42,860 nt of DNA, taken from contig NZ_BAHE01000044.1 of the NCBI RefSeq assembly GCF_000298235.1, positions 1 to 42,860 of the forward strand, given 5' to 3'. Source of the stretch: Gordonia namibiensis NBRC 108229 (lineage in GTDB: Bacteria; Actinomycetota; Actinomycetes; Mycobacteriales; Mycobacteriaceae). The notes beneath the pieces were generated by a model that was not told the origin of the DNA, did not search any database, and worked only from the letters and a program-made list of their open reading frames with translations. The position numbers and the translations under genes are program-made. Of this stretch, positions 8,471-15,146 are shown piece after piece; the stretch's first letter is position 1; the number at the start of each line of letters is the position of its first letter.

Positions 8471-9115
8471 ATGATCGATGAACAGCACGAAACGATCGAA
8501 ACGGGCACTCTCACCGGTGACGATCTCGACGCGGCCATTGAATTGCTTGCCGACGGCCTCGACGAGATACCGCTGTACGCCTGGTTGCTCGGCGAACACA
8601 TCAACGACCGCTCTCTGCGGAAATGGTTGGCGAACATCCTCGTACGGCCATTGCTGAACGCGGGATATGTCATCGGCGCCCGAAGGGGCGACCGTCTTGT
8701 CGGCTTGCTGGTCTTCCAGCCGCACGACGCCGATCTCTCGGTCGGCGGCAAGCCGCCGCTGACGCCGGCCGACTTCGCCGCGGTCGCAACCGTACCCGGA
8801 GTGCGGGAACGCGTCGCAGATCTACTGACGGGTTCGAGGCTGCAACCCCCCGCGGAGGACGCGATCAACCTCCGGATCGGGGTCGTGGCGCACACCGAAC
8901 GCGGCGGCCGGGCAACGGTCGCCATGATGCGCGAGCTGGAGCGGTTCTGTACGGCCGCAGCTCGCCCGTTCTACGCGTGGACGGGCTCGGAGAGCCTGCG
9001 TCGCTATTACTCCGAGGTCTGGGGTGCCACCGAGTTCGCGATCGAGAGCTGGAACGGCATCACGATGTATGGACTCGTTTCCGACGGGGCGCCGCGTTCC
9101 CGGCGTGCGCTCTAG
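8471..9115 (+). CDS. GNAT-like acyltransferase 1 of the duplicated cassette
   Basis: This 214-residue protein appears to be a GNAT-fold acyl-CoA transferase. The segment VVAHTERGGRATVAMMRELERFC looks like the acyl-CoA pyrophosphate loop and following helix (R-G-G-R-A), and RPFYAWTGSESLRRYYSEVWG resembles the C-terminal half of the fold. ATG 8471 is chosen to match the paralogue; TTG 8459 is an alternative. No good ribosome site is seen for either. The protein is about 70% identical to the one at 9584 by hand alignment over 199 residues. Each copy follows a micropeptide gene and a hairpin, so the peptide is a candidate substrate or partner. The actual acceptor and donor are unknown. The conserved DEIPLY.WLLGEH segment near residues 31-43 is a family mark I cannot assign. 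Confidence 0.75.
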   Translation: MIDEQHETIETGTLTGDDLDAAIELLADGLDEIPLYAWLLGEHINDRSLRKWLANILVRPLLNAGYVIGARRGDRLVGLLVFQPHDADLSVGGKPPLTPADFAAVATVPGVRERVADLLTGSRLQPPAEDAINLRIGVVAHTERGGRATVAMMRELERFCTAAARPFYAWTGSESLRRYYSEVWGATEFAIESWNGITMYGLVSDGAPRSRRAL

Positions 9116-9269
9116 GGCGAACTCTGCGCTGCAGTGAGGGGATCTGGACGAGTGACCATTCTGCGGGAGCACAATGGGTCGAATGACCATATTCAGCACT
9201 CTTTTGAAGTTGATTTCCTTCCGTGAATGGCTGGTCATTTGTCCATATTAGTGGATCATTTGTTCAAAT
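9116..9269. other. AT-richer intergenic stretch between the two cassettes
   Basis: No convincing gene is seen here. TGACCAT occurs at 9153-9159 and 9184-9190 in the same orientation, 31 bp apart, and its complement TGGTCAT at 9232-9238. The base composition is clearly less GC-rich than the flanking genes. It may hold further operator sites for the second cassette. Confidence 0.4.
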
Positions 9270-9286
9270 ATAACGAATAGTTAACG
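9270..9286 (+). promoter_or_regulatory. Direct repeat upstream of micropeptide gene 2
   Basis: ATAACGAATAGTTAACG has two TAACG units 11 bp apart, the same period as the TAACA box before micropeptide gene 1. It ends 95 nt before ATG 9382, against 92 nt between box and ATG in the first cassette. Conservation of motif, period and distance in an otherwise diverged upstream region supports a binding site for one shared regulator, perhaps of the OmpR family. Confidence 0.55.
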
Positions 9287-9291
9287 AAGAA

Positions 9292-9320
9292 TGTCAATCT
9301 GATCGGGACCGCCGTATTAC
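9292..9320 (+). promoter_or_regulatory. Candidate promoter of micropeptide gene 2
   Basis: TGTCAA (9292-9297), a 17-nt spacer and TATTAC (9315-9320) form a plausible promoter lying directly after the direct repeat, a position suited to activation by a bound regulator. The leader to ATG 9382 would be about 55 nt. Confidence 0.4.
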
Positions 9321-9381
9321 GGTGTGACTCTTTCCATTGCGCAGCCCGACCGGGCAGCGAATGTCCAGAGAGGATTTCCCA

Positions 9382-9489
9382 ATGGCTGAAGGACCCATCC
9401 GGCTCGAGATCGACGTGCTCGGCCCCCTCCTCGAAGCGATCGTCACCGGTTCCACCAGCGGCAGCGACGACGCAGGGTCGTCTTCGTAG
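9382..9489 (+). CDS. Micropeptide 2 of the duplicated micropeptide-GNAT cassette
   Basis: This 35-residue gene starts MAEGPIRLEIDVLGP, continues LLEAIVTGS and ends in a Ser/Gly/Asp tail finishing AGSSS. The leader CAGAGAGGA before the ATG is identical to that of micropeptide 1. Homology with micropeptide 1 is seen over residues 1-24 without gaps. After TGS the tails differ: acidic in copy 1, serine-rich in copy 2. There is no signal peptide and no cysteine. A hairpin follows 11 nt after the stop, then a GNAT gene. Preservation of the core while the tails and DNA have diverged argues for selection on the peptide itself. Its function is unknown. Confidence 0.72.
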   Translation: MAEGPIRLEIDVLGPLLEAIVTGSTSGSDDAGSSS

Positions 9490-9500
9490 GCAGTCATTCC

Positions 9501-9533
9501 GGGTGGGCCGCGTCGAGATGACGCGGCCCACCC
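9501..9533 (+). terminator. Hairpin between micropeptide 2 and its GNAT gene
   Basis: GGGTGGGCCGCGTC (9501-9514) pairs perfectly with GACGCGGCCCACCC (9520-9533), a 14-bp stem with a 5-nt loop. Only a weak T run (GCTGTTT) follows, so termination may be less complete than at the first hairpin. The 12-bp core is shared with that hairpin. Confidence 0.8.
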
Positions 9534-9583
9534 GCTGTTTATGGAAAAGGCGAAGTATTGTCGTCGATGAGGACGGGTGCGAG

Positions 9584-10243
9584 ATGGAAACGCGACTTCG
9601 ACAATTCGGGGAAGTGGAGACGTCGACGCTCACCTATGATGATCTCGGGTGCGCGATCGAAGTGCTCGCCCGTCACGTCGACGAGATTCCCCTCTACCGG
9701 TGGCTGCTCGGCGAGCATATTTCGGATATCGACCTACGGAAATGGTTGGCCGAGATTCTCGTACGCCCGCTGCTGAAAGCGGGATGTGTCCTCGGTTCGC
9801 GGCGCGACGGTCGCCTCGTCGGGCTCCTGCTCTTCCAGCCACACGATGCCGACCTGTCGCCCGACGGTGAACCGCCGCTGGTGCCGGCCGACGTGACGCG
9901 CGTGGCAACGATGCCGGGACTGCGCGAGCGGTTCACCGAACTCCTGACCAGTTCGCAGCTCGCGCCGCCCGTTGACGACGCGGTGAGTCTCCGGCTCGCG
10001 TTGGTCTTGCCCGAGGAGCGCGGCGGTCGAGCGCTCATCGGCATGATGCGCGAGATCGAACGGTTCTGTACGGCGGCATCGCGTCCGTACTACGCATGGA
10101 CGGGTTCGGAGACTCTGCGTCGCTACTACACCGAGGTCTGGGGTGCCAACGAGTTCGCAGTCGAGGACTGGAACGGCATCACGATGTACGGCCTCGTCTC
10201 CGACCGGCCACCACGACGCCGGACGGAGTCCGGTCCGGCCTGA
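9584..10243 (+). CDS. GNAT-like acyltransferase 2 of the duplicated cassette
   Basis: This 219-residue paralogue of the GNAT-like protein at 8471 shares ETSTLTYDDL, DEIPLYRWLLGEH, LLFQPHDADLS, EERGGRALIGMMREIERFC and NGITMYGLVSD with it. The E-R-G-G-R-A segment is the likely acyl-CoA loop. ATG 9584 is preferred over upstream in-frame starts because AGGA lies 10 nt upstream and the N-terminus then matches copy 1. The frame could be opened from 9503, but that would begin inside the terminator stem. A TATTGT at 9556-9561 might be its own -10 box. Function is unassigned; modification of the adjacent micropeptide is the simplest hypothesis from context. Confidence 0.75.
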   Translation: METRLRQFGEVETSTLTYDDLGCAIEVLARHVDEIPLYRWLLGEHISDIDLRKWLAEILVRPLLKAGCVLGSRRDGRLVGLLLFQPHDADLSPDGEPPLVPADVTRVATMPGLRERFTELLTSSQLAPPVDDAVSLRLALVLPEERGGRALIGMMREIERFCTAASRPYYAWTGSETLRRYYTEVWGANEFAVEDWNGITMYGLVSDRPPRRRTESGPA

Positions 10244-10266
10244 CGCGTTCCCGCGTCGCACGTGAA

Positions 10267-11097
10267 TCAGCGGCGGAGCAGTTCACCGATCGTGGAATTC
10301 ACCGCGGCCGCACGTGCGGTCCGGGTGAGGGTCTGCAGACCGCGTAGGGCGGAATCGCCCGAATCCCATTGTCCCGCAGTGTCGCCGATCTCGACCCGAC
10401 GGGTCCCCGCCAGGTCGACGATGGCCTCCACCTGGGCGGCGGTGTCGATGAGTCGCGTGGAGCGGGCGTCGAGTGCGTGCGGTGGCAGCGCGACGCGATG
10501 CCGGGCGGTGAGGGCGGCGAGCTCCTCGCGCAGATCACCCGCATCGACCGACCGGCGTCCACCGAGACCCCCGATGATGGACGCCGCATCGCGGACCGCC
10601 TGGCGCAGGTCGTATTCCAGGTCACCCGCGGACGGGCCGGATGACACCAGATGGTCGAGGTCGAGCCGGTCGGCATACCGGAAGGTGGTCCACCGGCAGG
10701 TCACGTACGGGGGATCGACACCGAGGGTGGAGAACTCGGGGACGAGTGCGAGGGTGCCCGCCGTGTCCGAATCGTCGACCAGGAGAACCTCGCCGGCGGT
10801 GAGGGCCCTCGACGTCGCGGGGTTCGGGGGCAGACCCTGCGGATCGCCGGTCGACGGCAGGCGCACCGCCAGGCGTCGGGCCGGTTTCAGCAACCCCAGC
10901 AGGTCCAGTACGCCGTTCCCCGATCCCGTTGGGGTCGTGGGCTGTTCGGTCGGCACCTCATGCCGGTCGGCGGATTCGGCGAGCGCCTCGATCACGTCGT
11001 CGGGGGAGCAGCGCCCGGTGAGCCACGCGGCCGCCCACGCGCCCAGGGCGCAGGTCGGCCACGCGACGGTGGAGGGGAGGATGTCGCTGCGATTCAT
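10267..11097 (-). CDS. Conserved actinobacterial protein (Rv1486c-like)
   Basis: This 276-residue protein has no domain I can name. Its place beside the ferrochelatase and NfeD/SPFH genes is that of M. tuberculosis Rv1486c, a conserved hypothetical protein of similar length. The N-terminal part has a mildly hydrophobic stretch (WPTCALGAWAAAWLTG), but the protein looks soluble overall. The middle contains VLLVDDSDTAGTLALVPEFSTLG and a conserved-looking YVTCRWTTFRYADRL segment. A helical, Arg/Ala-rich C-terminus follows. The start is ATG 11097, with an in-frame TTG just before it. It faces the second GNAT gene tail to tail, 23 bp apart. Confidence 0.7.
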   Translation of the reverse strand: MNRSDILPSTVAWPTCALGAWAAAWLTGRCSPDDVIEALAESADRHEVPTEQPTTPTGSGNGVLDLLGLLKPARRLAVRLPSTGDPQGLPPNPATSRALTAGEVLLVDDSDTAGTLALVPEFSTLGVDPPYVTCRWTTFRYADRLDLDHLVSSGPSAGDLEYDLRQAVRDAASIIGGLGGRRSVDAGDLREELAALTARHRVALPPHALDARSTRLIDTAAQVEAIVDLAGTRRVEIGDTAGQWDSGDSALRGLQTLTRTARAAAVNSTIGELLRR

Positions 11098-11216
11098 CAA
11101 GGAACAACGATACCGCCGGCCCCGGAACGGGCGCCGGGCGTGGCAACCCGCCGCCGGGGGCCCGGGCGCTTACGGTGTTGGGCGCAGATGTCCAGGGACC
11201 GAAGAGGTGGAACGCG

Positions 11217-12044
11217 ATGGATGACCGGTACGGGCGCGATGTGCTGTCTCAGCCACGCCGGACCAAGCCGCGTCCGGTGGAGGTCGCGGCCGAACGTGAC
11301 CTGGTCGTGGAGGACGCCGCCTCCGGTTTCTGCGGTGCCGTCGTCGGGCTCGAGAAGAGCTACGCCGGTGACCTGGTGCGCCTCGAGGACCGGCACGGCC
11401 GGACCCGCGTGTTCCTGATGAACCCCGGCGCCTTCCTGATCGACGGCCGCACCGTGACCCTCGTCAAGCCGCGCACGCGCGGACCCCAGAAACCGGCGAC
11501 GACGGCGTCCGGTTCGCGCGCCGCGCCGCGCACCCGCGCGCGCACCGCACGTGCCAGCCGGATCTTCGTCGAGGGCGTGCACGATGCGACGTTGCTCGAA
11601 CGGGTGTGGGGCGACGACCTACGGGCCGAGGGAGTTGTCGTGGTCAGTCTCGACGGTCTCGACAACCTCGACGCGGCGCTCGCCGAGTTCCAGCCCGCGC
11701 CGCATCGCCGCGCGGGCGTTCTCGTCGACCATCTCGTGGCCGGTTCGAAGGAGGCCCACCTCACCGCCGAGGTCGGCGAGCACGTACTGGTGTGCGGTCA
11801 CCCCTATATCGATGTCTGGGAGGCGGTGAAGCCCGCCTCGGTCAAGATCTCGGCCTGGCCGAGGATTCCGCGCGGCACCGACTGGAAGACCGGGGTGTGT
11901 GCCCAGCTGGGATGGGGTGACCCGCGGGACGGCTGGCGCCGGGTGCTGAGCGGGGTCAGCAGCTTCCGCGATCTGGAGGTGCCCCTCCTGCGGTCGGTGG
12001 AGGAGCTCATCGACTTCGTCACCGCTGCCGAAGAGGCCGGATAG
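11217..12044 (+). CDS. DUF3097 family protein
   Basis: This 275-residue protein belongs to DUF3097, a conserved actinobacterial family of unknown role. The hallmark segments are all visible: VVEDAASGFCGAVVG, IFVEGVHDATLLERVWGDDLR, GVLVDHLVAGSKEAHL, HPYIDVWEAVKPASV, and DWKTGVCAQLGW near the C-terminus. The VEG-HD and LVDHL pattern recalls Toprim-like nucleic-acid enzymes, which suggests but does not prove action on DNA or RNA. ATG 11217 is used; it has GAGG about 10 nt upstream and the following MDDRYGRDVL matches how the family usually starts. A TACGGT -10 candidate lies at 11171-11176. Confidence 0.85.
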   Translation: MDDRYGRDVLSQPRRTKPRPVEVAAERDLVVEDAASGFCGAVVGLEKSYAGDLVRLEDRHGRTRVFLMNPGAFLIDGRTVTLVKPRTRGPQKPATTASGSRAAPRTRARTARASRIFVEGVHDATLLERVWGDDLRAEGVVVVSLDGLDNLDAALAEFQPAPHRRAGVLVDHLVAGSKEAHLTAEVGEHVLVCGHPYIDVWEAVKPASVKISAWPRIPRGTDWKTGVCAQLGWGDPRDGWRRVLSGVSSFRDLEVPLLRSVEELIDFVTAAEEAG

Positions 12045-12114
12045 CGACGGCAGCCCACTCGTCCGCGCCGTCGACGAACCGAGGCTGCTCGGACATCTCT
12101 GGCAGACTGGACAC

Positions 12115-12543
12115 ATGAGCGCCCTGCTGTGGTTGGCGGCCGCGATCGTCTTGGCGGTCGCGGAGATGTTCGGTGGCGAATTGGTGCTGCTCATGCTGGC
12201 CGGCGGCGCCTTCGCCGCGGCCGGTGTGGATTTCGTGTGGGAGCCGCCCCTCTGGGTGGACGGCCTGGTGTTCGCGGCGGTGTCGGTTCTGCTGCTCGTA
12301 GCCGTGCGTCCGATTGCCAAGCGCCACATGCTCAATCGCCCCGCCGTGCTCATGAACACCGAGGCCCTGGAAGGGCAGCCGGCGGTCGTCACCGAGACGG
12401 TCGACGGCGACGACGGCCGCGTGAAGATCGGCGGCGACATCTGGTCGGCGCGGTCGGTGGACCCCGCAGCGGTGCTCGAACCCGGAACCCATGTGACCGT
12501 CGTCGAGATCGACGGTGCGACCGCAGTGGTGTGGCGCGCCTGA
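12115..12543 (+). CDS. NfeD-like membrane protein
   Basis: This 142-residue protein belongs to the NfeD family. It has membrane segments at about residues 3-20, 23-42 and 48-65, then a soluble OB-fold-like domain (about 80-142) with EGQPAVVTETVDGDDGRVKI. NfeD proteins pair with SPFH proteins encoded next to them and are thought to help organise membrane microdomains. The SPFH gene starts 44 bp downstream, as in M. tuberculosis Rv1487-Rv1488. The ATG is preceded by CAGACT-GGACAC with no ribosome site, which fits a leaderless start. Confidence 0.9.
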   Translation: MSALLWLAAAIVLAVAEMFGGELVLLMLAGGAFAAAGVDFVWEPPLWVDGLVFAAVSVLLLVAVRPIAKRHMLNRPAVLMNTEALEGQPAVVTETVDGDDGRVKIGGDIWSARSVDPAAVLEPGTHVTVVEIDGATAVVWRA

Positions 12544-12587
12544 TCGCTCGACCCGACCTGCTCGACATTCCGCGAGAAAGGTGAATT

Positions 12588-13772
12588 GTGGACGACTTAC
12601 AGATCTTCGGCTTGGTGGTGGTGGTACTGCTGGTCGTGTTCGTGGCGGTGGTGCTGGCCAAATCGGTGGCGCTGATCCCACAGGCGGAGGCCGCGGTGAT
12701 CGAGCGTCTCGGCCGCTACACCCGCACCGTGTCCGGGCAGTTGACGCTGCTGCTGCCGTTCATCGACCGGATCCGTGCGCGGGTCGACATCCGTGAACGG
12801 GTCGTGTCCTTCCCGCCGCAGCCGGTGATCACCGAGGACAACCTCACGCTGTCCATCGACACCGTCGTCTACTTCCAGGTCACTAATCCGCGTTCGGCCG
12901 TCTACGAGATCGACAACTACATCGCCGGCGTCGAGCAACTCACCATCACCACGCTGCGCAACGTGGTCGGCGGTATGACTCTCGAAGAGACGCTGACCTC
13001 CCGTGACTCCATCAACGGGCAGCTGCGCGGCGTGCTCGACGAGGCGACCGGCCGCTGGGGCCTGCGCGTCGCCCGCGTCGAACTCAAGTCGATCATGCCG
13101 CCGCCGTCGATCCAGGAGTCGATGGAGAAGCAGATGAAGGCCGATCGCGAGAAGCGCGCGACGATCCTCACCGCCGAGGGCCAACGCGAGTCGGCGATCA
13201 AGACCGCCGAGGGCAACAAGCAGTCGCAGATCCTCGCGGCCGAGGGTGCCAAGCAGGCCGCGATCCTCGCCGCCGAGGCGGAGCGGCAGTCGCGCATCCT
13301 GCGTGCCCAGGGTGATCGTGCGGCCGCCTACCTGAACGCACAGGGTGAGGCGAAGGCCATCGAGAAGACGTTCGCGGCGATCAAGGCGGCCAAGCCGACT
13401 CCGGAACTCCTTGCCTACCAATACCTCCAGCAGTTGCCGGAGATGGCGAAGGGCGAGGGCAGCAAGGTCTGGGTGGTGCCGTCCGACTTCGGCTCGGCGC
13501 TCCAGGGTTTCGCGAAGTCCTTCGGCATCCAGGGCGACGACGGCGTGTTCCGGTACGAGCCGACCGACTCGCCGCCCTCGCAGATCGACGAGTCGGAGAC
13601 CAAGGACTGGTTCTCGCTGGCGTCCGATCCGAAGGTCGCGCAGGCTGTCGCCGAGGCCGAGGCGGTGGCCCGCAAACCTGTCGCCCCCGAGATCGGTACC
13701 GGCGTGGGCCGGTCATCACGTTCCGCATCGCTCGACGCCGCGGTCGAGGAGACCGGCACCACCCCCGGTTAA
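12588..13772 (+). CDS. SPFH/band-7 domain protein
   Basis: This 394-residue protein is a stomatin/flotillin-type membrane scaffold. One N-terminal membrane segment (about residues 6-24) is followed by the band-7 domain from AEAAVIERLGRYTRTVSG to about residue 190, with LRNVVGGMTLEETLTSRDSI typical of the family. An Ala/Glu-rich coiled coil with repeated AAEG-KQA and AEGNKQS units covers about residues 185-260. The tail is acidic and Pro/Ser-rich. GTG 12588 is chosen because AAAGGTG lies about 4 nt upstream. With the preceding NfeD gene it forms the usual NfeD-SPFH pair (Rv1487-Rv1488). Confidence 0.93.
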   Translation: MDDLQIFGLVVVVLLVVFVAVVLAKSVALIPQAEAAVIERLGRYTRTVSGQLTLLLPFIDRIRARVDIRERVVSFPPQPVITEDNLTLSIDTVVYFQVTNPRSAVYEIDNYIAGVEQLTITTLRNVVGGMTLEETLTSRDSINGQLRGVLDEATGRWGLRVARVELKSIMPPPSIQESMEKQMKADREKRATILTAEGQRESAIKTAEGNKQSQILAAEGAKQAAILAAEAERQSRILRAQGDRAAAYLNAQGEAKAIEKTFAAIKAAKPTPELLAYQYLQQLPEMAKGEGSKVWVVPSDFGSALQGFAKSFGIQGDDGVFRYEPTDSPPSQIDESETKDWFSLASDPKVAQAVAEAEAVARKPVAPEIGTGVGRSSRSASLDAAVEETGTTPG

Positions 13773-13780
13773 ACCGGCGG

Positions 13781-14428
13781 TCAGGCGGTGATGAGGTGTT
13801 CGATGCCGGCGAGGCCGATGGCCCACAGCACCGACGCGAAGGTTCCCATGATGAACTGCTCGGACGCCTGCGGCGCACGTAGCTCGGGATATCGCGCAAG
13901 GCTCTTCACCGCCAGGATGATCGCGAGTCCTTCCGGCCACCCGGCCATCAGCGTCGTGACGACGGCCAACCGCTCGAGATAACCGATGACGCGGCCGCCG
14001 CGGAGCGGCCCGACCTCGTTCGGGTCGGATGGTGCGGTGTCCGCGTCGTCCGGGGTCTCGGCGTCGTCCGGGGCCTCGGTGTCATCGTCGTTCTCCGAGG
14101 CGGGCGTCGGCGCCGGGTCCCCCCGGACGCCACCCAGTTTCAGTACCGCCCGCACCACGGGGCCGCCGCCGGTGACCGCCGCGACAGCTGTGATCACGGT
14201 CGCCGTCGCGGCGGCGAGCCCGATCGCGGGTCCGGCGGTGGCGGCGACGATAGCCGTCGCCGTGGCGAGTCCCAGCAGGACCGTCAGGCCGATCGCGTGC
14301 ACGATGGTCGCCGACCGCGGCACGGTCAGACCCTCGAGTGCGCGGTGACGCAGCAGCTGCTCCACCCCGAGCCACAGCACAGGCGTGACGGCGGTCAGGA
14401 CGAGGAGGGTGAGGGCGATCGCGGTCAT
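13781..14428 (-). CDS. DUF3307-like membrane protein paired with a SatD-like gene
   Basis: This 215-residue membrane protein has helices near residues 2-20, 42-62 and 65-88, a highly acidic linker (about 110-137, from an 18-bp DNA repeat) and C-terminal hydrophobic segments. The C-terminal half, GRVIGYLERLAVVTTL then AIILAVKSLARYPEL and EQFIMGTFASVLWA, resembles the corresponding part of DUF3307 proteins, which are often encoded next to SatD. ATG 14428 overlaps the SatD-like stop in an ATGA junction, so the two genes form one operon. The role is unknown; the family tie is from pattern memory. It converges on the SPFH gene with 8 bp between stops. Confidence 0.7.
   Translation of the reverse strand: MTAIALTLLVLTAVTPVLWLGVEQLLRHRALEGLTVPRSATIVHAIGLTVLLGLATATAIVAATAGPAIGLAAATATVITAVAAVTGGGPVVRAVLKLGGVRGDPAPTPASENDDDTEAPDDAETPDDADTAPSDPNEVGPLRGGRVIGYLERLAVVTTLMAGWPEGLAIILAVKSLARYPELRAPQASEQFIMGTFASVLWAIGLAGIEHLITA
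14043..14078. repeat. 18-bp tandem repeat in the acidic linker
   Basis: GCGTCGTCCGGGGTCTCG (14043-14060) and GCGTCGTCCGGGGCCTCG (14061-14078) differ at one base. Read on the minus strand they encode two copies of the acidic linker unit EAPDDA/ETPDDA in the DUF3307-like protein, with a partial third. Confidence 0.75.
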
Positions 14429-15048
14429 CGGACCACCGTCGCATCCGGGGCCTGCTCGCCGACATGCCGGCGGTCGGCCTCGGCGAGTGCATCGGCGAGC
14501 AGATCCAGGGAATCGGGTTCCAGATCCCAGCCGGCGGCGCGGAGTCGTTGGCTCATCGCCTGGGGTGTGATGTCGAGGACGCCCGCCGCGTCCGCCTGGG
14601 TGAGTCCGCGTCGCATGAGGGCCACCGCCTCGATCCCGGCCGCACTTCGGGTGGCGACGATGTCGCTGATCAGGCGGCCTGCGGTTTGAGCGTGGCGGCA
14701 CCATCGGGCATCGGGACCGCGCACGCACAGGGGTATGCGCTGGCGCTTGGCCGCCTCGACCGCGTCCCGGGCGTGGACGAAGGCGGCTCCACGTCCAGCG
14801 CGGGTGGACGAGGGGAGAGGCTGTTCGACATCCCCGGTGCCGATGCCGACGCTCCAGTGACCGTCGGCGGTCAGTTCGACGGCGAGCTGTGCCAGGGTCT
14901 GCGGGTCGTCGAGGACGCCTTGGATCTCGTCGCCGGCGGTGCGCTCGAAGGGGCGAACCGTGTCGACGTCGCGGAGCCGTTCCAGAACGGCTTCGACCCG
15001 GTCGACGTCGGTGCGGCTGCCGCGCTGGTCGACGGTCATGACGAACAT
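14425..15048 (-). CDS. SatD-like protein with C-terminal helix-turn-helix
   Basis: This 207-residue protein resembles the SatD family. It starts MFVMTVDQRGSR, has the family-type TAGDEIQGVLDD at about 38-48, and GIGTGDVE near 68-75. A helix-turn-helix is visible at about 146-175 (GLTQADAAGVLDI then TPQAMSQRLRAAGW), which suggests sequence-specific DNA binding. ATG 15048 is preferred to GTG 15051 because TAGGCT lies 6 nt upstream, giving a leaderless start. That -10 box lies inside a symmetric repeat array, so autoregulation is likely. SatD was first noted in Streptococcus mutans acid tolerance and secretion; no function is proven for actinobacterial forms. The pair occupies the place of Rv1489-Rv1490 in M. 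tuberculosis. Confidence 0.68.
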   Translation of the reverse strand: MFVMTVDQRGSRTDVDRVEAVLERLRDVDTVRPFERTAGDEIQGVLDDPQTLAQLAVELTADGHWSVGIGTGDVEQPLPSSTRAGRGAAFVHARDAVEAAKRQRIPLCVRGPDARWCRHAQTAGRLISDIVATRSAAGIEAVALMRRGLTQADAAGVLDITPQAMSQRLRAAGWDLEPDSLDLLADALAEADRRHVGEQAPDATVVR

Positions 15049-15052
15049 CACA

Positions 15053-15146
15053 CAAGCCTACGGACTTGAGCAACTGCGATCAAGCCTTAGGGCTGGATTA
15101 ATCAGGCTTGTGAACTTGATTCGACCTGATCAAGTCCGGAGGTTTG
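15053..15146. promoter_or_regulatory. 94-bp mirror-symmetric operator array before the SatD-like gene
   Basis: CAAG/CTTG half-sites at 15053, 15065 and 15081 are mirrored by half-sites at 15115, 15131 and 15143 (the last TTTG) about one centre at 15099.5. The two 32-bp arms (15053-15084 and 15115-15146) match at 24 of 32 positions when one is reversed and complemented. The outer palindromes CAAGCCTACGGACTTG and CAAGTCCGGAGGTTTG are near copies in opposite orientation. The left one contains the TAGGCT -10 box (read on the minus strand) of the SatD-like gene. The right arm lies within the last codons of the TVP38-like gene. This looks like a multi-dimer operator, probably bound by the SatD-like helix-turn-helix. 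Confidence 0.65.

Noticed and set aside
8282..9115. Micropeptide-GNAT pair as a toxin-antitoxin module of the TacAT type
   Set aside because: Antitoxins of GNAT toxins are ribbon-helix-helix proteins of about 80-100 residues that overlap the toxin gene. Here the peptide is 31 residues and separated from the enzyme by a terminator.
9183..9251. 22-codon ORF starting MTIFSTLLKLISF before the second cassette
   Set aside because: No ribosome site at a useful distance, no counterpart before the first cassette, and it overlaps the TGACCAT motifs; it is probably chance in an AT-richer stretch.
15065..15084. HspR-binding HAIR element (CTTGAGT-N7-ACTCAAG)
   Set aside because: CTTGAG and ATCAAG are present, but the site is 20 bp instead of 21 and the inner bases do not match; the wider mirror-symmetric array explains it better.
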